From Bathynomus jamesi (Eukaryota > Arthropoda > Malacostraca > Isopoda > Cirolanidae), in NCBI GenBank assembly GCA_023014485.1, contig JAJOZX010009040.1, positions 1-64,000 of the forward strand: a stretch of 64,000 bases of DNA, read 5' to 3'. The position numbers and the translations under genes are program-made. The notes under the pieces were generated by a model. It did not search any database. It was not told the DNA's origin and worked only from the letters and a program-made list of their open reading frames with translations. Shown here in pieces: positions 23,875 through 34,010 of this stretch; position 1 is the first letter of the stretch; each line of letters begins with the position of its first letter.

Positions 23875-23878
23875 TAAT
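23875..23878. repeat. Target-site duplication TAAT (left)
   Basis: TAAT here and at 26448-26451 flank the transposon. The uninterrupted site in other units reads 'gactttgataatcattg' with one TAAT, confirming a 4-bp duplication if the terminal repeat includes its first T. Confidence 0.8.
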
Positions 23879-23997
23879 TCACTAGGCAACAAAGCTTTTG
23901 TTACAGAAGACCAAATAGGTGCTCCTAGCTAATTTCGGTATGCTGATTTCAAATCTATAATTAGATGTTTTCTATCACGTCTAGATTTTGTGTAAAA
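23879..23997 (+). repeat. Left terminal inverted repeat (~120 bp)
   Basis: Perfect for the first 15 bp, then matching the right end with a 12-bp gap and scattered differences up to about 'ctatcacgtctagattttg'. The right partner is about 26328-26447. Confidence 0.75.
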
Positions 23998-24312
23998 TGC
24001 AAATCACTTTTAGTAAAATTTTCTACCACGTCCAGATTTTGGTTTTAATCGGCTTAATGCCAGTAATATGAAACTTGCTTTTCAAGGTTAAAGCAATTTT
24101 TTTTGCCAACTATATACAAATTCGAACAATTTTGATAAATAAAATTTATCCCGAGTTGGCAACACTGAGTCAAGAGCATAGTAACGGGCAACGGCCCAAC
24201 GGTCAGTCGCTACGTGACAGTCAAGCAGAACGGTTGTTGAAGCTCTCTGCTGATGAGCAAGTGACAGGTTGTGGTGACTTGTGTGTTTTTATAGCATTTG
24301 TTTTGTACTACG

Positions 24313-24368
24313 GTGTGTATTTCTTTTTATTTTGCACATCGTAATAATTACTTTCTACGTTTTTTCAG
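24313..24368 (+). other. Possible 5'-UTR intron of the transposase gene
   Basis: A candidate donor (cg|gtgtgtat, 24313) and a strong acceptor with a T-rich tract (acgttttttcag, ending 24368) bracket 56 bp, 20 bp before the transposase ATG. A short intron here is plausible for an arthropod transposon; there is no transcript evidence. Confidence 0.35.
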
Positions 24369-24388
24369 ATATTGTATGGTAATTCAAA

Positions 24389-26070
24389 ATGGCATCAAAT
24401 AGACGTGCTTGTGTAAATCACCCAGACAACTTCTGCTTTGTCTGTGGACAATATACACCTAAGCCACAACGTAGAAACATAACAACAAAGATTAAACTTG
24501 CCTACAAGTGTTATTTTGACTGTAAGTTAGGAGACCAACAGAGGGACTGGGCACCACATATTTGCTGTGCACAGTGCAATGCAATGTTAATAGCTTGGAT
24601 GAATGGTAAAAGAAAAGCTATGCCGTTCTCAGTCCCCATGGTTTGGCGTGAGCCGAAAAATCACTTCAATGATTGTTATTTTTGTTTGACAAAGATTGCT
24701 GGTTTCACAAAGAAAAACAAATCAAAGATCACGTACCCAAACTGCGAATCAGCAATGAAACCAGTACCACATGATGAAACAAATCCACCACCAGTTCCAC
24801 CAGCAACGATAACAGACAGCAGTTCATCTGAAGATTCTGCTAGTGATATAGAAACAGGGAAAGATGGCATATATGTTCCAGATGCAAATATTTCCCCACA
24901 TTTGTTAAGTCAAGCGGAGTTAAATGACTTAGTGCGCGATTTGGAATTACCAAAAGAAAAGGCAGAGTTGCTTGGTTCAAGACTTCAAGAATTTAATCTT
25001 CTCCAACCAAACACCAAAGTTTCCCATTTCCGCCATCGCCATTTGTAGTTTTCATCATTTTACTTACAGGAAGAAAACGTTTGTTTCTGCCACGATATCA
25101 GTGATCTGATGCAAGGGATTGGCTGTCGCTATGATCCAAAAGAATGGAGACTGTTCATTGACTCTAGTAAAGCTAGCCTTAAAGCTGTATTACTGCACAA
25201 CGGCAATGAAAAACCTTCAATACCTGTAGCACATGCCACTGGCCTTAATGAGACTTATGAATCGATGAAACTGCTGCTAAGACTCATCAAATATAAGGAC
25301 CACACATGGAATATTTGTGGCGACCTTAAAGTTGTATCATTACTTCTTGGGTTACAGTTGGGCTACACAAAGCATATGTGCTTTTTGTGTCTATGGAACA
25401 GCAGAGATGACAAGAACCACTACAAAAAACATGATTGGCCATCTAGAACTGAACATGTTGTTGGTAAATACAATGTGAAACACCCAGCACTTATTGACCC
25501 TCAGAAAGTACATCTTCCACCACTTCACATTAAACTTGGCCTTATGAAAAATTTCGTGAAGGGTATGGATCATCAAGGTAGTGGTTTCCAATATTTAAAG
25601 GATAAATTCAAAGGAATATTGACAGATGCTAAGCTAGAAGCTGGAGTTTTCACTGGACCACAGATCCGCAGTGTCATCCACGACTCATCGTTTCCATCTA
25701 CCTAAATGAGAATGAACTAGGAGCATGGACATCTTTCGTTGAAGTTGTCAAAAATTTTCTTGGAAACCACAAAGCTGAAAACCACCGTAAACTCGTAGAA
25801 AACATGCTTAAATCTTATGAAATAATGGGATGCAGAATGTCTTTGAAAATTCATTTTTTACATTCTCATCTTGACTTCTTCCCGGCCAACCTTGGGGCTG
25901 TAAGTGACGAGCATGGTGAGCGCTTCCACCAACAGATCTCAGTTATGGAAAACAGATACCAAGGTAATTTCAACCCAAATATGATGGGAGATTATTGTTG
26001 GTTCCTGCAGAAGGAGAGCTCGTCATCCTACAAGCGACAAAGGAAGAGGACACACCAAAGTTTCACTTAA
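24389..26070 (+). pseudogene. DDE-like transposase pseudogene (one stop, one frameshift)
   Basis: The frame opens at ATG 24389 with a Cys/His-rich N-terminal domain (C8, H11, C16, C19, then C41, C45, H57, C59, C60, C63, and C96/C99), likely a DNA-binding zinc module. An acidic/serine linker follows (about 140-165). A TAG at 25046-25048 interrupts it, but the same frame continues at once into FSSFYLQEENVCF and a catalytic-looking core: D in LFIDSSK (258), D in CGDLK (312), and CFLC (331-334). Near 25688-25699 the frame shifts, and the C-terminal part resumes in the +2-related frame (HFLHSHLDFFPANLG, then SDEHGERFHQ with a candidate catalytic E at 25909-25911), ending at TAA 26068-26070. Full length would be about 560 residues. 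The family is one I know from arthropod and cnidarian genomes as unnamed transposon-derived proteins; the DDE assignment is my inference. Confidence 0.8.
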
Positions 26071-26185
26071 GAACAGGAATTTGCCTTTCAGTAGTAACAA
26101 CAAAATACTAACGCGCTTTGGGTGGATGGTTGGGCGCAGGGGTGGTAACTCCGCCAGCGGAATTCCGCTGTCTGTCTTAAGCCAG

Positions 26186-26191
26186 AATAAA
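26186..26191 (+). terminator. Polyadenylation signal AATAAA of the transposon gene
   Basis: Lies 116 bp after the pseudogene stop, in a less AT-rich stretch (ccagaataaagg), and before the right terminal repeat. It fits a transposon 3' UTR. Confidence 0.5.
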
Positions 26192-26327
26192 GGAGGAAAG
26201 ACATCCCTGTTCACTAATTATTTAAGTATGCTTAACATAAAACGTGGCACGGAAAAGTAGCTTAGACGGCTTTCGTAATAGAAGCGGGTGAGAAAAAAAA
26301 TGAAAAATAGGGGTTTTCGGTTACAAA

Positions 26328-26447
26328 AAATCTGGACGTGATAGAGAAATTTTGATATCAGATCTGAAATCAGCATCAGCGCTTTAGTAGGAATCAGTAG
26401 TTCACGTGTCTGTAACAAAAAAAAAGTTGAAATTTGTTGCCTAGTGA
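26328..26447 (-). repeat. Right terminal inverted repeat (~120 bp)
   Basis: Inverse of the left end; contains an extra (A)9-gttgaaa block relative to the left copy, next to the perfect terminal 15 bp. Confidence 0.75.
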
Positions 26448-27374
26448 TAATCATTGTAATGTATACGTGATAATAATAGTTGTGTAATAATTAATTAATC
26501 GATGCTGAGGAACATGCCGTCCCTCCGTTTTGTTTCAACTTTTTCTTAATTTTTGTTCTAAGTAGTGTGACAAGCAATCTTTTTTTTTAAAAAGAGCAAA
26601 GTACTCACGAAAGACGTATTGTCAATTTCAAACTTATACCCCCTGCTTAGTCACTCAATTCCCCCGTATGATCGCACATACCCTAAATTTCAGTTGTTTG
26701 TTCTTTTTTGTCATTTAATTTTAATAAAACTTCTACAAAATAAAACATATGTATTTATCATATGCAAACAAGTTTTCAGACTAAAATATCAAATAATTCA
26801 AAATTCTATCAACATTTAACGAAAGAGTATGATTTTTCTACTTAACATGCAAAAATTATTAAACCTTTTTAATATATTTTTTTTATTATATAAAAATAAT
26901 TTTTAATGTAAAATTTAATTGAAATTATTAAAAGAAAAGATTGTTCGAAATGCTTCCCTTCCATTTCAATAACTTTTTTATTCTTGGTCGAAATTCATCT
27001 ATGGTTCGATTTACTTTTATTTTTAAGAATATTATAAAATTATGTTAGCTCATTAAAATGCATAATTGATCTCTATTCTTAATTTGTATTTTAATTTTCT
27101 TTTGTTCAATTAATCGTGAGTAACTGTCCTTAAATTGTTATTGTACCATTTGTAAGGTATCAAACGAAAATTATTGTCAAATTGACATACTACTACAGTC
27201 TATGGTTATGAATTTTAGTAGTCGAATTTAATTGTGTGTCGAAATTCAATTTTAAAACCGTGAGAGTTACTGTCATTACTCGTAAGGTCTTCTAAGTACG
27301 TCTTTTTTTATTACCTTAATTCGTGTAACTGATTTAATTAAATACTTAAATACTACCTTGAACTTAAAGGATTT

Positions 27375-27412
<38 letters not shown>

Positions 27413-29494
27413 TGATTGACTTAAACTTAAAATATTTTATAACCCTAAACCCATCTTAAATTATTATACATTATTTTTAAACTTTGTTCATTCAAAAACC
27501 TTCCAAATCCCTACACATACACACGCATGTATGCACACTATATATACTATATACATACAAACCTTATGCTAAAATCATTGAATATCACAATAAAACTATT
27601 TCATTACGTAAGTGCAAACTATGCTGTTTAGTCTTAATCATTTGTGCTTTCTAATATATCTTGCTCATGCATTTATTCAGTTACTTGAACAATCCTATCA
27701 GCTAATCTGTCCCTCGAAATTGTAAAATACACACTTTGCACCTAATACACCCAAATACACAATTGACCACAGGACTATACATCATCGATTACGTAATTCT
27801 ATTTTTACCTACAATAGTCAATAAAAATTAGCTTATAGATTGTACGATTTACATTTTTCCCTTTTATCTACTCGATTCATTATGTACATAATTTATCCCA
27901 CAGAAAAAATAAAATTTGATAACAAATTTTAACCATATCATTGTTTGTCTAACTTAATTGTTTGTCTAAATTAAAGTATTAATCTTTGAATTCTTTTATA
28001 TTATATAATAACTCAATTGTTCTGTATAAAAATTTGTAATGTAAAGAAAAAAATTCGTCATCATCTAATTTGAATTCGTTAGATGTTATTTTCTCAATTG
28101 TATTGTATTAATTGTATTATTATTATTGTATTAATACCATTTTAGAGGGGGAAACACTGTAAAAAGTGAACAATGAACAATTCCTATACCATCATTATAT
28201 GGATTCATTGTCTTCATGCAGTACTTATGTTCGTATAGTTTTTATGTTCGAATGTCCATTTTTACATAAGAAACCAAAATCGCCTAAGCGAGTTTTGGAT
28301 AGAATTTCGATTTATACTTCTTTATTCATTACTGTATTTCTCTAATTCATCTTTTCTAATAATGACTTATACACTGTGACGTCATAAAATAACTTTATTC
28401 TCTTTACGTTTCCCATACTTTGTACACTGAATCACGTTCTTAGTATTTGGACATCTTCCGTATTCAATGTATGGTAAATTCTTTAGTAATAAGGTTGTGG
28501 TGTTATGTAGTATAAACATTATTATTCAACCATATTCATCCATACGTCGCGTTTTCCCGTCATTAATTCCCCTTGATCATTATCCTATATAAATTTTATT
28601 AAATATTCATTTTTTACTCGTGTCAATTTGTGAAGCGCGAAACTTTGGGCCTTCGTTCGGAAACGCATAAATACGTTCTCGTATTATTTTTTTCATTTTT
28701 ATTTTTAACTATATCACCTCCCGCATTGAACTAAAAAATGCTGAGTTAAGTTATAAAATTCCACTCACTACGACAGAATCGAACGCTTCCAAGATAAATA
28801 CCTCCGTTCGCTCTGATTTCAAATTTATAACATATTATAACATATTATGTATATAAATCCAAACCATATGTGCCCCATGTACTTTGTATTATATTTCTAA
28901 CATCTTAATTGTCTATTAATATGAAACACTGTAAAAACAAAACAAAGTTATAGTAACTGTTTAATTGTAATTAACTGTAATACTTTAATTTAATATAACG
29001 TAATGTACTTTAATGAAACTGTAATTAATAATAACTTGTAATGTACTTCAATGAAACTGTAATTAAATGTAATGATTTAATTTATAATGTAAGAATGTAC
29101 TTTAATAGAACTATAATGAACAATCATAAGCGAATGTGAAGTAATCCATAATTGTAATCGTAGTTGTAATGAACCAAAATTAATACGTACTCAGTCGTGT
29201 ACTTAATTTCTACTTATGTGTACTATTACGAAATGATATCGCCTTCAGAAATGAAGATTCGGCAAAAATATACGATTAGTTTCTATTTTTATTTTTTTTT
29301 ATTGTTTTTAGTTGAAATTTTTCAAACCATCTGATCATGTGTTTAAAAGGGGGGAAACTTAACCTTCGACTGTCTTCCCCCAAACATTTAAGTTTATATT
29401 ATACATGTATTTGTAAAATTAAGGCACTTCTTCATATTGTCACTTCTTGATTAAGTCACTTCATCATAGCACTTCATTAGGACTCCCTTGTTAG

Positions 29495-29587
29495 CAGCCT
29501 TGCTGCGGGAGGGGGCAGAGGCCCCTTGCCTCCTTAACTTTTTAGATTCCGGCCTGAGCCATGGTCGAAAGAGGTCGAACCTCTACC
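29495..29587. other. GC-rich hairpin cluster (conserved in all units)
   Basis: Three short inverted repeats stand out in AT-rich surroundings: CAGC-ctt-GCTG (29495-29505), GGGGC-agag-GCCCC (29512-29525) and agaggt-cga-acctct (29570-29584). The cluster is kept in A units (3785-3876; 7134-7222; 12224-12312; 17248-17340) and in all B units, with compensated or near-silent changes (for example cagcctcgctg against cagccttgctg). It could form RNA or DNA hairpins; no known RNA family is recognised. Confidence 0.6.
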
Positions 29588-30018
29588 CCTGTAAATTCAG
29601 AGCAATAACTGTACATTTTTAGAAGTAAATTACAGCAAGAGAAACTTTTTATTTTCCCCTTCGAGCCTTGTTCTCTTCAGGAACTTAGTCAGTTAAGTCG
29701 ACAAGTTATAAAAGAAAAGTCGATAAGTTTTAGTATCAGAGAAAGTATCAGAGAAAGTATCAGAGTATTATAGAAAGAGAAGAATTAAAAATTGGCGACC
29801 CTTTGCCCAAATTAAGAGACAACCCAAGCACCATAGAAGATATTGGCATAACAGTCTGGCGAGTCTGTAGCCAAGAGTTTAACAGAGTGGCGACCGAAAA
29901 GAATTAGAATGTTATAGAAGAAATATCCGTTGCTTGCCTCCTAACTAGAACCCCCGTCGATCCGAACCACCCCAGGGCCATAGACGGAGGTTAACAAACT
30001 GGCGACCCTTTACCAGGA

Positions 30019-30164
30019 TCTTAACAGATTTTAAGAAGATTATTTTAAGAAGATTATTTTAAGATTGTTATTTTAAGAAGAAGATTTTAAGAAGAAGATT
30101 TTAAAAGAAGATTTTAACAAGAAGATTTTAACAAGAAGATTTTAACAAGAAGATTTTAACAAGA
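30019..30164 (+). repeat. Purine-rich agaagattttaac array
   Basis: About ten copies of a 12-15 bp word, (aaga)agatttta(a/ac), ending in 'aagaggccactctttggcc', which is itself an inverted pair (ggccactctttggcc). Copy number falls in later units: 41259-41400, 46875-47023, 52427-52530, 57942-58050. Confidence 0.9.
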
Positions 30165-30217
30165 GGCCACTCTTTGGCCAAGATAGAAATTACCCTGCAT
30201 CAGGATAAAACCATTTG

Positions 30218-30283
30218 ACCGGCGTGTCACGACTTCTAGTTCGTAACATCCACCCTTGAAACGGTGTGTCACGACTCCAAGTT
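30218..30283 (+). repeat. Direct pair of ccgg(c/t)gtgtcacgact words
   Basis: 'ggcgtgtcacgactt' and 'ggtgtgtcacgactc' about 41 bp apart in every unit, in both subfamilies (inverse at 11703-11760 and 16730-16790). The word is more GC-rich than its context and strongly conserved, so it could be a protein-binding site; function unknown. Confidence 0.6.
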
Positions 30284-30509
30284 CTCCACGCCTAATTTTC
30301 ATCCAAGAAGAAGTAGCCAGCAAGACGTCTTCAGGACACGTCTCAAGGAAATTTTGTTAAGTACAGAGTTTGTTTGTTTTTAAGAAAATTTATAAACACT
30401 TGAAAAGTCAGCATTATTAACAGTTAATATTTAGTATGGAGCCAGAATTTAACACAAAACACAGTGAACACTTCAGACACCAGTGATACATTTGTTTTTA
30501 TTGAAACAG

Positions 30510-30671
30510 TAATTTCAAGAGAGTTAATTTCAAAGAGAGTTAATTTCAAAGAGAGTTAATTTCAAAGAGAGTTAATTTCAAAGAGGTTAATTTCAAAGAG
30601 AGTTAATTTCAAAGAGAGTTAATTTCAAGAGAGTTAATTTCAAGAGAGTTAATTTCAAGAGAGTTAATTTC
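30510..30671 (+). repeat. gttaatttcaaagaga 16-mer array (B type)
   Basis: Ten copies in a row, some shortened to 14-15 bp by loss of one or two bases, ending in 'tttcactgttatattcag'. Equivalent arrays: 36124-36281, 41745-41908, 47369-47515, 52875-53037, 58340-58487, 63725-63873. Confidence 0.95.
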
Positions 30672-31335
30672 ACTGTTATATTCAGTATAGAATAATTTTA
30701 TTTTATGTATCAAACATAATAGTATCGTACCTTCGTGTACATTAGAGTGAAATGTTGTTTACATTTTATATTTTTATTTGCAAATTTTTTTAAATTATTG
30801 AATTGAATTGACTTGCAAATTAAGAAAGAGTTTTTATAGAGAGTTTATAGATTTAGAGAGATATTGAAGTCAGTTTTGAAGTCATTTTTTGAAGTCATTT
30901 TTGAAGTCATTTTTGAAGTCAGTTTTTGAAGCAGAAGGTTGCACCAAGAGGGTCAACCAAAACAGAGGTTAATCGTCTCCACTTGATAAAGATCAAGTGC
31001 AGTCATTTTCCATTTTCAGTTAATTTCAAGTTAGACAGTTTAAGTTATAGAGATACTTGATTGCATTTCAAGTAAGTCGGTTGTACCAAGAGGGTCAACC
31101 AAAACAGAGGTTAATCGTCTCCACTTGAATAGAGATCAAGTGCAGTCATTTTCCATTTTCAGTTAATTTCAAATCAGTTTTCAGTTTCGGTTGGTTGCAT
31201 CCAAGAGGGACAACCAAACCCCAGAGATTTATAAAGATACTCGAAGTAGTTTCGAGTCAGTTTTAGTTGCAAATCAGTTTTCAGTTTCAGAAGGTTGCAT
31301 CCAAGAGGGACAACCGCCCCAGAGATTTCAGAAGT

Positions 31336-31726
31336 ATTCGAAGTCAGTTTTATTCAGTCAGTTTATTCGAAGTCAGTTTTATTCGAAGTCAGTTTTATTC
31401 GAAGTCAGTTTTATTCGAAGTCAGTTTTATTCGAAGTCAGTTTTATTCGAAGTCAGTTTATTCGAAGTCATTATTCGAAGTCAGTCAGTATTCGAAGTCA
31501 GTATTCGAAGTCAGTTTTATTCGAAGTCAGTTTTATTCGAAGTCAGTTATATTCGAAGTCATTCAATATTCGAAGTCAGTCTATTCGAAGTCAGTCAATA
31601 TTCGAAGTCAGTTATATTCGAAGTCAGTTATATTCGAAGTCAGTTATATTCGAAGTCAGTTATATTCGAAGTCAGTTATATTCGAAGTCAGTTTATTCGA
31701 AGTCAGTTTTATTCGAAGTCAGTTTT
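31336..31726 (+). repeat. agtcagttttattcga 16-mer array, about 24 copies
   Basis: Longer than in the preceding unit and containing shortened 13-15 bp copies (tcattattcgaag, agtattcgaag). Such internal shortening shifts frames, yet all three plus frames remain open because no copy creates a stop. This is repeat geometry, not protein selection. Confidence 0.95.
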
Positions 31727-31971
31727 AAGTCCCAAGTCATTTCAATGCAGTCAATTGAATTCAACTTTTTTTTGTAGTTTAAGAGAATTTAATTTAAGAA
31801 AATGTAATTTAAGAATTTAATTCAACCTTTTTTTGTGTTGTAAAAGAGAATTTGATTCAACCTGAATTGACCGGGTTGCGTCTTTAGTTAACCTTTCTTT
31901 GTTTTGTTGTAAGAAGGAAATGAACCGATTTGTCTTTTCTTTTTCATGCCATTGTTGCGTATATAAATATA

Positions 31972-31981
31972 TAGGTAAAAT
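31972..31981 (+). promoter_or_regulatory. TATA-like element TATAAATATA
   Basis: Strong TATA-box match present at the same place in every unit (for example 664, 43201, 48747, 54258, 59599), always preceded by 'catgccattgttgcg'. With base composition this AT-rich the match may be chance; no start site or transcript is known. Confidence 0.25.
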
Positions 31982-32214
31982 GACATTTTATTGTTTGTAA
32001 CCAAAACAGTGTTTTCAATTGTTTGTAATGACTTTGATAATCATTGTAATGTATACGTGATAATAATAGTTGTGTAATAATTAATTAATCGATCTTGTCC
32101 CAATGACTCCTTTTAAATTACTATGCTGAGGAACATGCCGTCCCTCCGTTTTGTTTCAACTTTTTCTTAATTTTTGTTCTAAGTAGTGTGACAAGCAATC
32201 TTTTTTTTTAAAAA

Positions 32215-32227
32215 GAGCAAAGTGCTC
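32215..32227 (+). other. Small hairpin gagca-aag-tgctc after T/A run
   Basis: A perfect 5-bp stem with a 3-nt loop follows ttttttttttaaaaa in every B unit and the poly-A tract in A-type plus copies. It is conserved across both subfamilies. It could be a structured RNA end or simply a conserved sequence; no family is recognised. Confidence 0.4.
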
Positions 32228-32997
32228 ACGAAAGACGTATTGTCAATTTCAAACTTATACCCCTTGCTTAGTCACTCAATTCCCCCGTATGATCGCACAT
32301 ACCCTAAATTTCAGTTGTTTGTTCTTTTTTGTCATTTAATTTTAATAAAACTTCTACACAATAAAACATATGTATTTATCATATGCAAACAAGTTTTCAG
32401 ACTAAAATATCAAATAATTCAAAATTCTATCAACATTTAACGAAAGAGTATGATTTTTCTACTTAACATGCAAAAATTATTAAACCTTTTTAATATATTT
32501 TTTTTATTATATAAAAATAATTTTTAATGTAAAATTTAATTGAAATTATTAAAGAAAAGATTGTTCGAAATGCTTCCCTTCCATTTCAATAACTTTTTTA
32601 TTCTTGGTCGAAATTCATCTATGGTTCGATTTACTTTTATTTTTAAGAATATTATAAAATTATGTTAGCTCATTAAAATGCATAATTGATCTCTATTCTT
32701 AATTTGTATTTTAATTTTCTTTTGTTCAATTAATCGTGAGTAACTGTCCTTAAATTGTTATTGTACCATTTGTAAGGTATCAAACGAAAATTATTGTCAA
32801 ATTGACATACTTCTAAATTCTATGGTTATGAATTTTAGTAGTCGAATTTAATTGTGTGTCGAAATTCAATTTTAAAACCGTGAGAGTTACTGTCATTACT
32901 CGTAAGGTCTTCTAAGTACGTCTTTTTTTATTACCTTAATTCGTGTAACTAATTTAATTAAATACTTAAATACTACCTTGAACTTAAAGGATTTTAT

Positions 32998-33038
<41 letters not shown>

Positions 33039-34002
33039 TGATTGACTTAAACTTAAAATATTTTATATCCCTAAACCCATCTTAAATTATTATACATTAT
33101 TTTTAAACTTTGTTCATTCAAAAACCTTCCAAATCCCTACACATACACATGCATGTATGCACACTATATATACTATATACATACAAACCTTATGCTAAAA
33201 TCATTGAATATCACAATAAAACTATTTCATTACGTAAGTGCAAACTATGCTGTTTAGTCTTAATCATTTGTGCTTTCTAATATATCTTGCTCATGCATTT
33301 ATTCAGTTACTTGAACAATCCTATCAGCTAATCTGTCCCTCGAAATTGTAAAATACACACTTTGCACCTTATACACTCAAATACACAATTGACCACAGGA
33401 CTATACATCATCGATTACGTAATTCTATTTTTACCTACAATAGTCAATAAAAATTAGCTTATAGATTGTACGATTTACATTTTTCCCTTTTATCTACTCG
33501 ATTCATTATGTACATAATTTATCCCACAGAAGAAAATAAAATTTGATAACAAATTTTAACCATATCATTGTTTGTCTAACTTAATTGTTTGTCTAAATTA
33601 AAGTATTAATCTTTGAATTCTTTTATATTATATAATAACTCAATTGTTCTGTATAAAAATTTGTAATGTAAAAAAAAAATTCGTCATCATCTAATTTGAA
33701 TTCGTTAGATGTTATTTTCTCAATTGTATTGTATTAATTGTATTATTATTATTGTATTAATACCATTTTAGAGGGGGAAACACTGTAAAAAGTGAACAAT
33801 GAACAATTCCTATACCATCATTATATGGATTCATTGTCTTCATGCAGTACTTATGTTCGTATAGTTTTTATGTTCGAATGTCCATTTTTACATAAGAAAC
33901 CAAAATCGCCTAAGCGAGTTTTGGATAGAATTTCGATTTATACTTCTTTATTCATTACTGTATTTCTCTAATTCATCTTTTCTAATAATGACTTATACAC
34001 TG

Positions 34003-34010
34003 TGACGTCA
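34003..34010. promoter_or_regulatory. CRE-like palindrome TGACGTCA
   Basis: Perfect cAMP-response-element palindrome, kept at the matching place in A and B units (2750, 8226, 13307, 18389, 18892, 19007, 28377, 39617, 45235, 50785, 56307, 61636). CREB/ATF-type bZIP proteins bind this site in animals; whether it is used here is unknown. Confidence 0.4.

Larger units (their letters stand above)
23879..26447 (+). mobile_element. DDE-type DNA transposon, 2569 bp, with degraded transposase
   Basis: Perfect 15-bp terminal inverted repeats TCACTAGGCAACAAA (23879-23893) and TTTGTTGCCTAGTGA (26433-26447), flanked by TAAT. Imperfect inverted similarity continues for roughly 120 bp on each side (ttttgttacaga, tgctgatttca, tatcacgtc). 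A word ctaycacgtcyagatttt occurs at 23972 and again at 24024 as a direct repeat, and inverted at 26331-26345, like subterminal transposase binding sites. It contains one transposase pseudogene. The superfamily is unresolved: the CACTA-like start and 4-bp duplication recall the CMC group, but this is not proof. The other units lack it, so it inserted into one unit only. Confidence 0.9.
22866..29560 (+). repeat. First B-type unit, interrupted by a DNA transposon
   Basis: B-type sequence from the confronting 'gaggttaatcg' modules (22870, 23014), through the 16-mer array 23241-23563, to the landmark at 29561. The unit is split by the 2569-bp transposon 23879-26447; joined without it, the flanks match later B units base for base across 'gactttgataatcattgtaatg'. 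After the transposon, 'gatgctgaggaacatgccg' lacks the 'cttgtcccaatgactcctttt' present in later units (about 32095), a small deletion or a pre-expansion state. AT-rich 26820-29450 holds no gene. Confidence 0.85.

Noticed and set aside
24075..24344. 89-codon frame before the transposase
   Set aside because: It begins at a non-ATG codon, is in the transposon leader, and ends at the candidate 5'-UTR intron; no domain is visible.
25044..25078. Intron instead of a nonsense codon in the transposase
   Set aside because: The GT...AG interval would be about 30 bp, too short to splice, and the sequence between continues the reading frame with family-like residues.
29561..29600. Possible tRNA-like T-arm at gaggtcgaacctc
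   Set aside because: It is a perfect inverted repeat with a 3-nt loop; the GGTTC box does not fit the T-arm pairing and no acceptor or anticodon stem is seen.
31191..31820. Overlapping plus-strand reading frames of 150-209 codons over the 16-mer array and its flank (also at 23096, 36807, 42426, 48062, 53568, 59020)
   Set aside because: All begin at TTG, all three frames are open at once because of the 16-bp repeat, frame breaks differ from unit to unit, and no domain is present.
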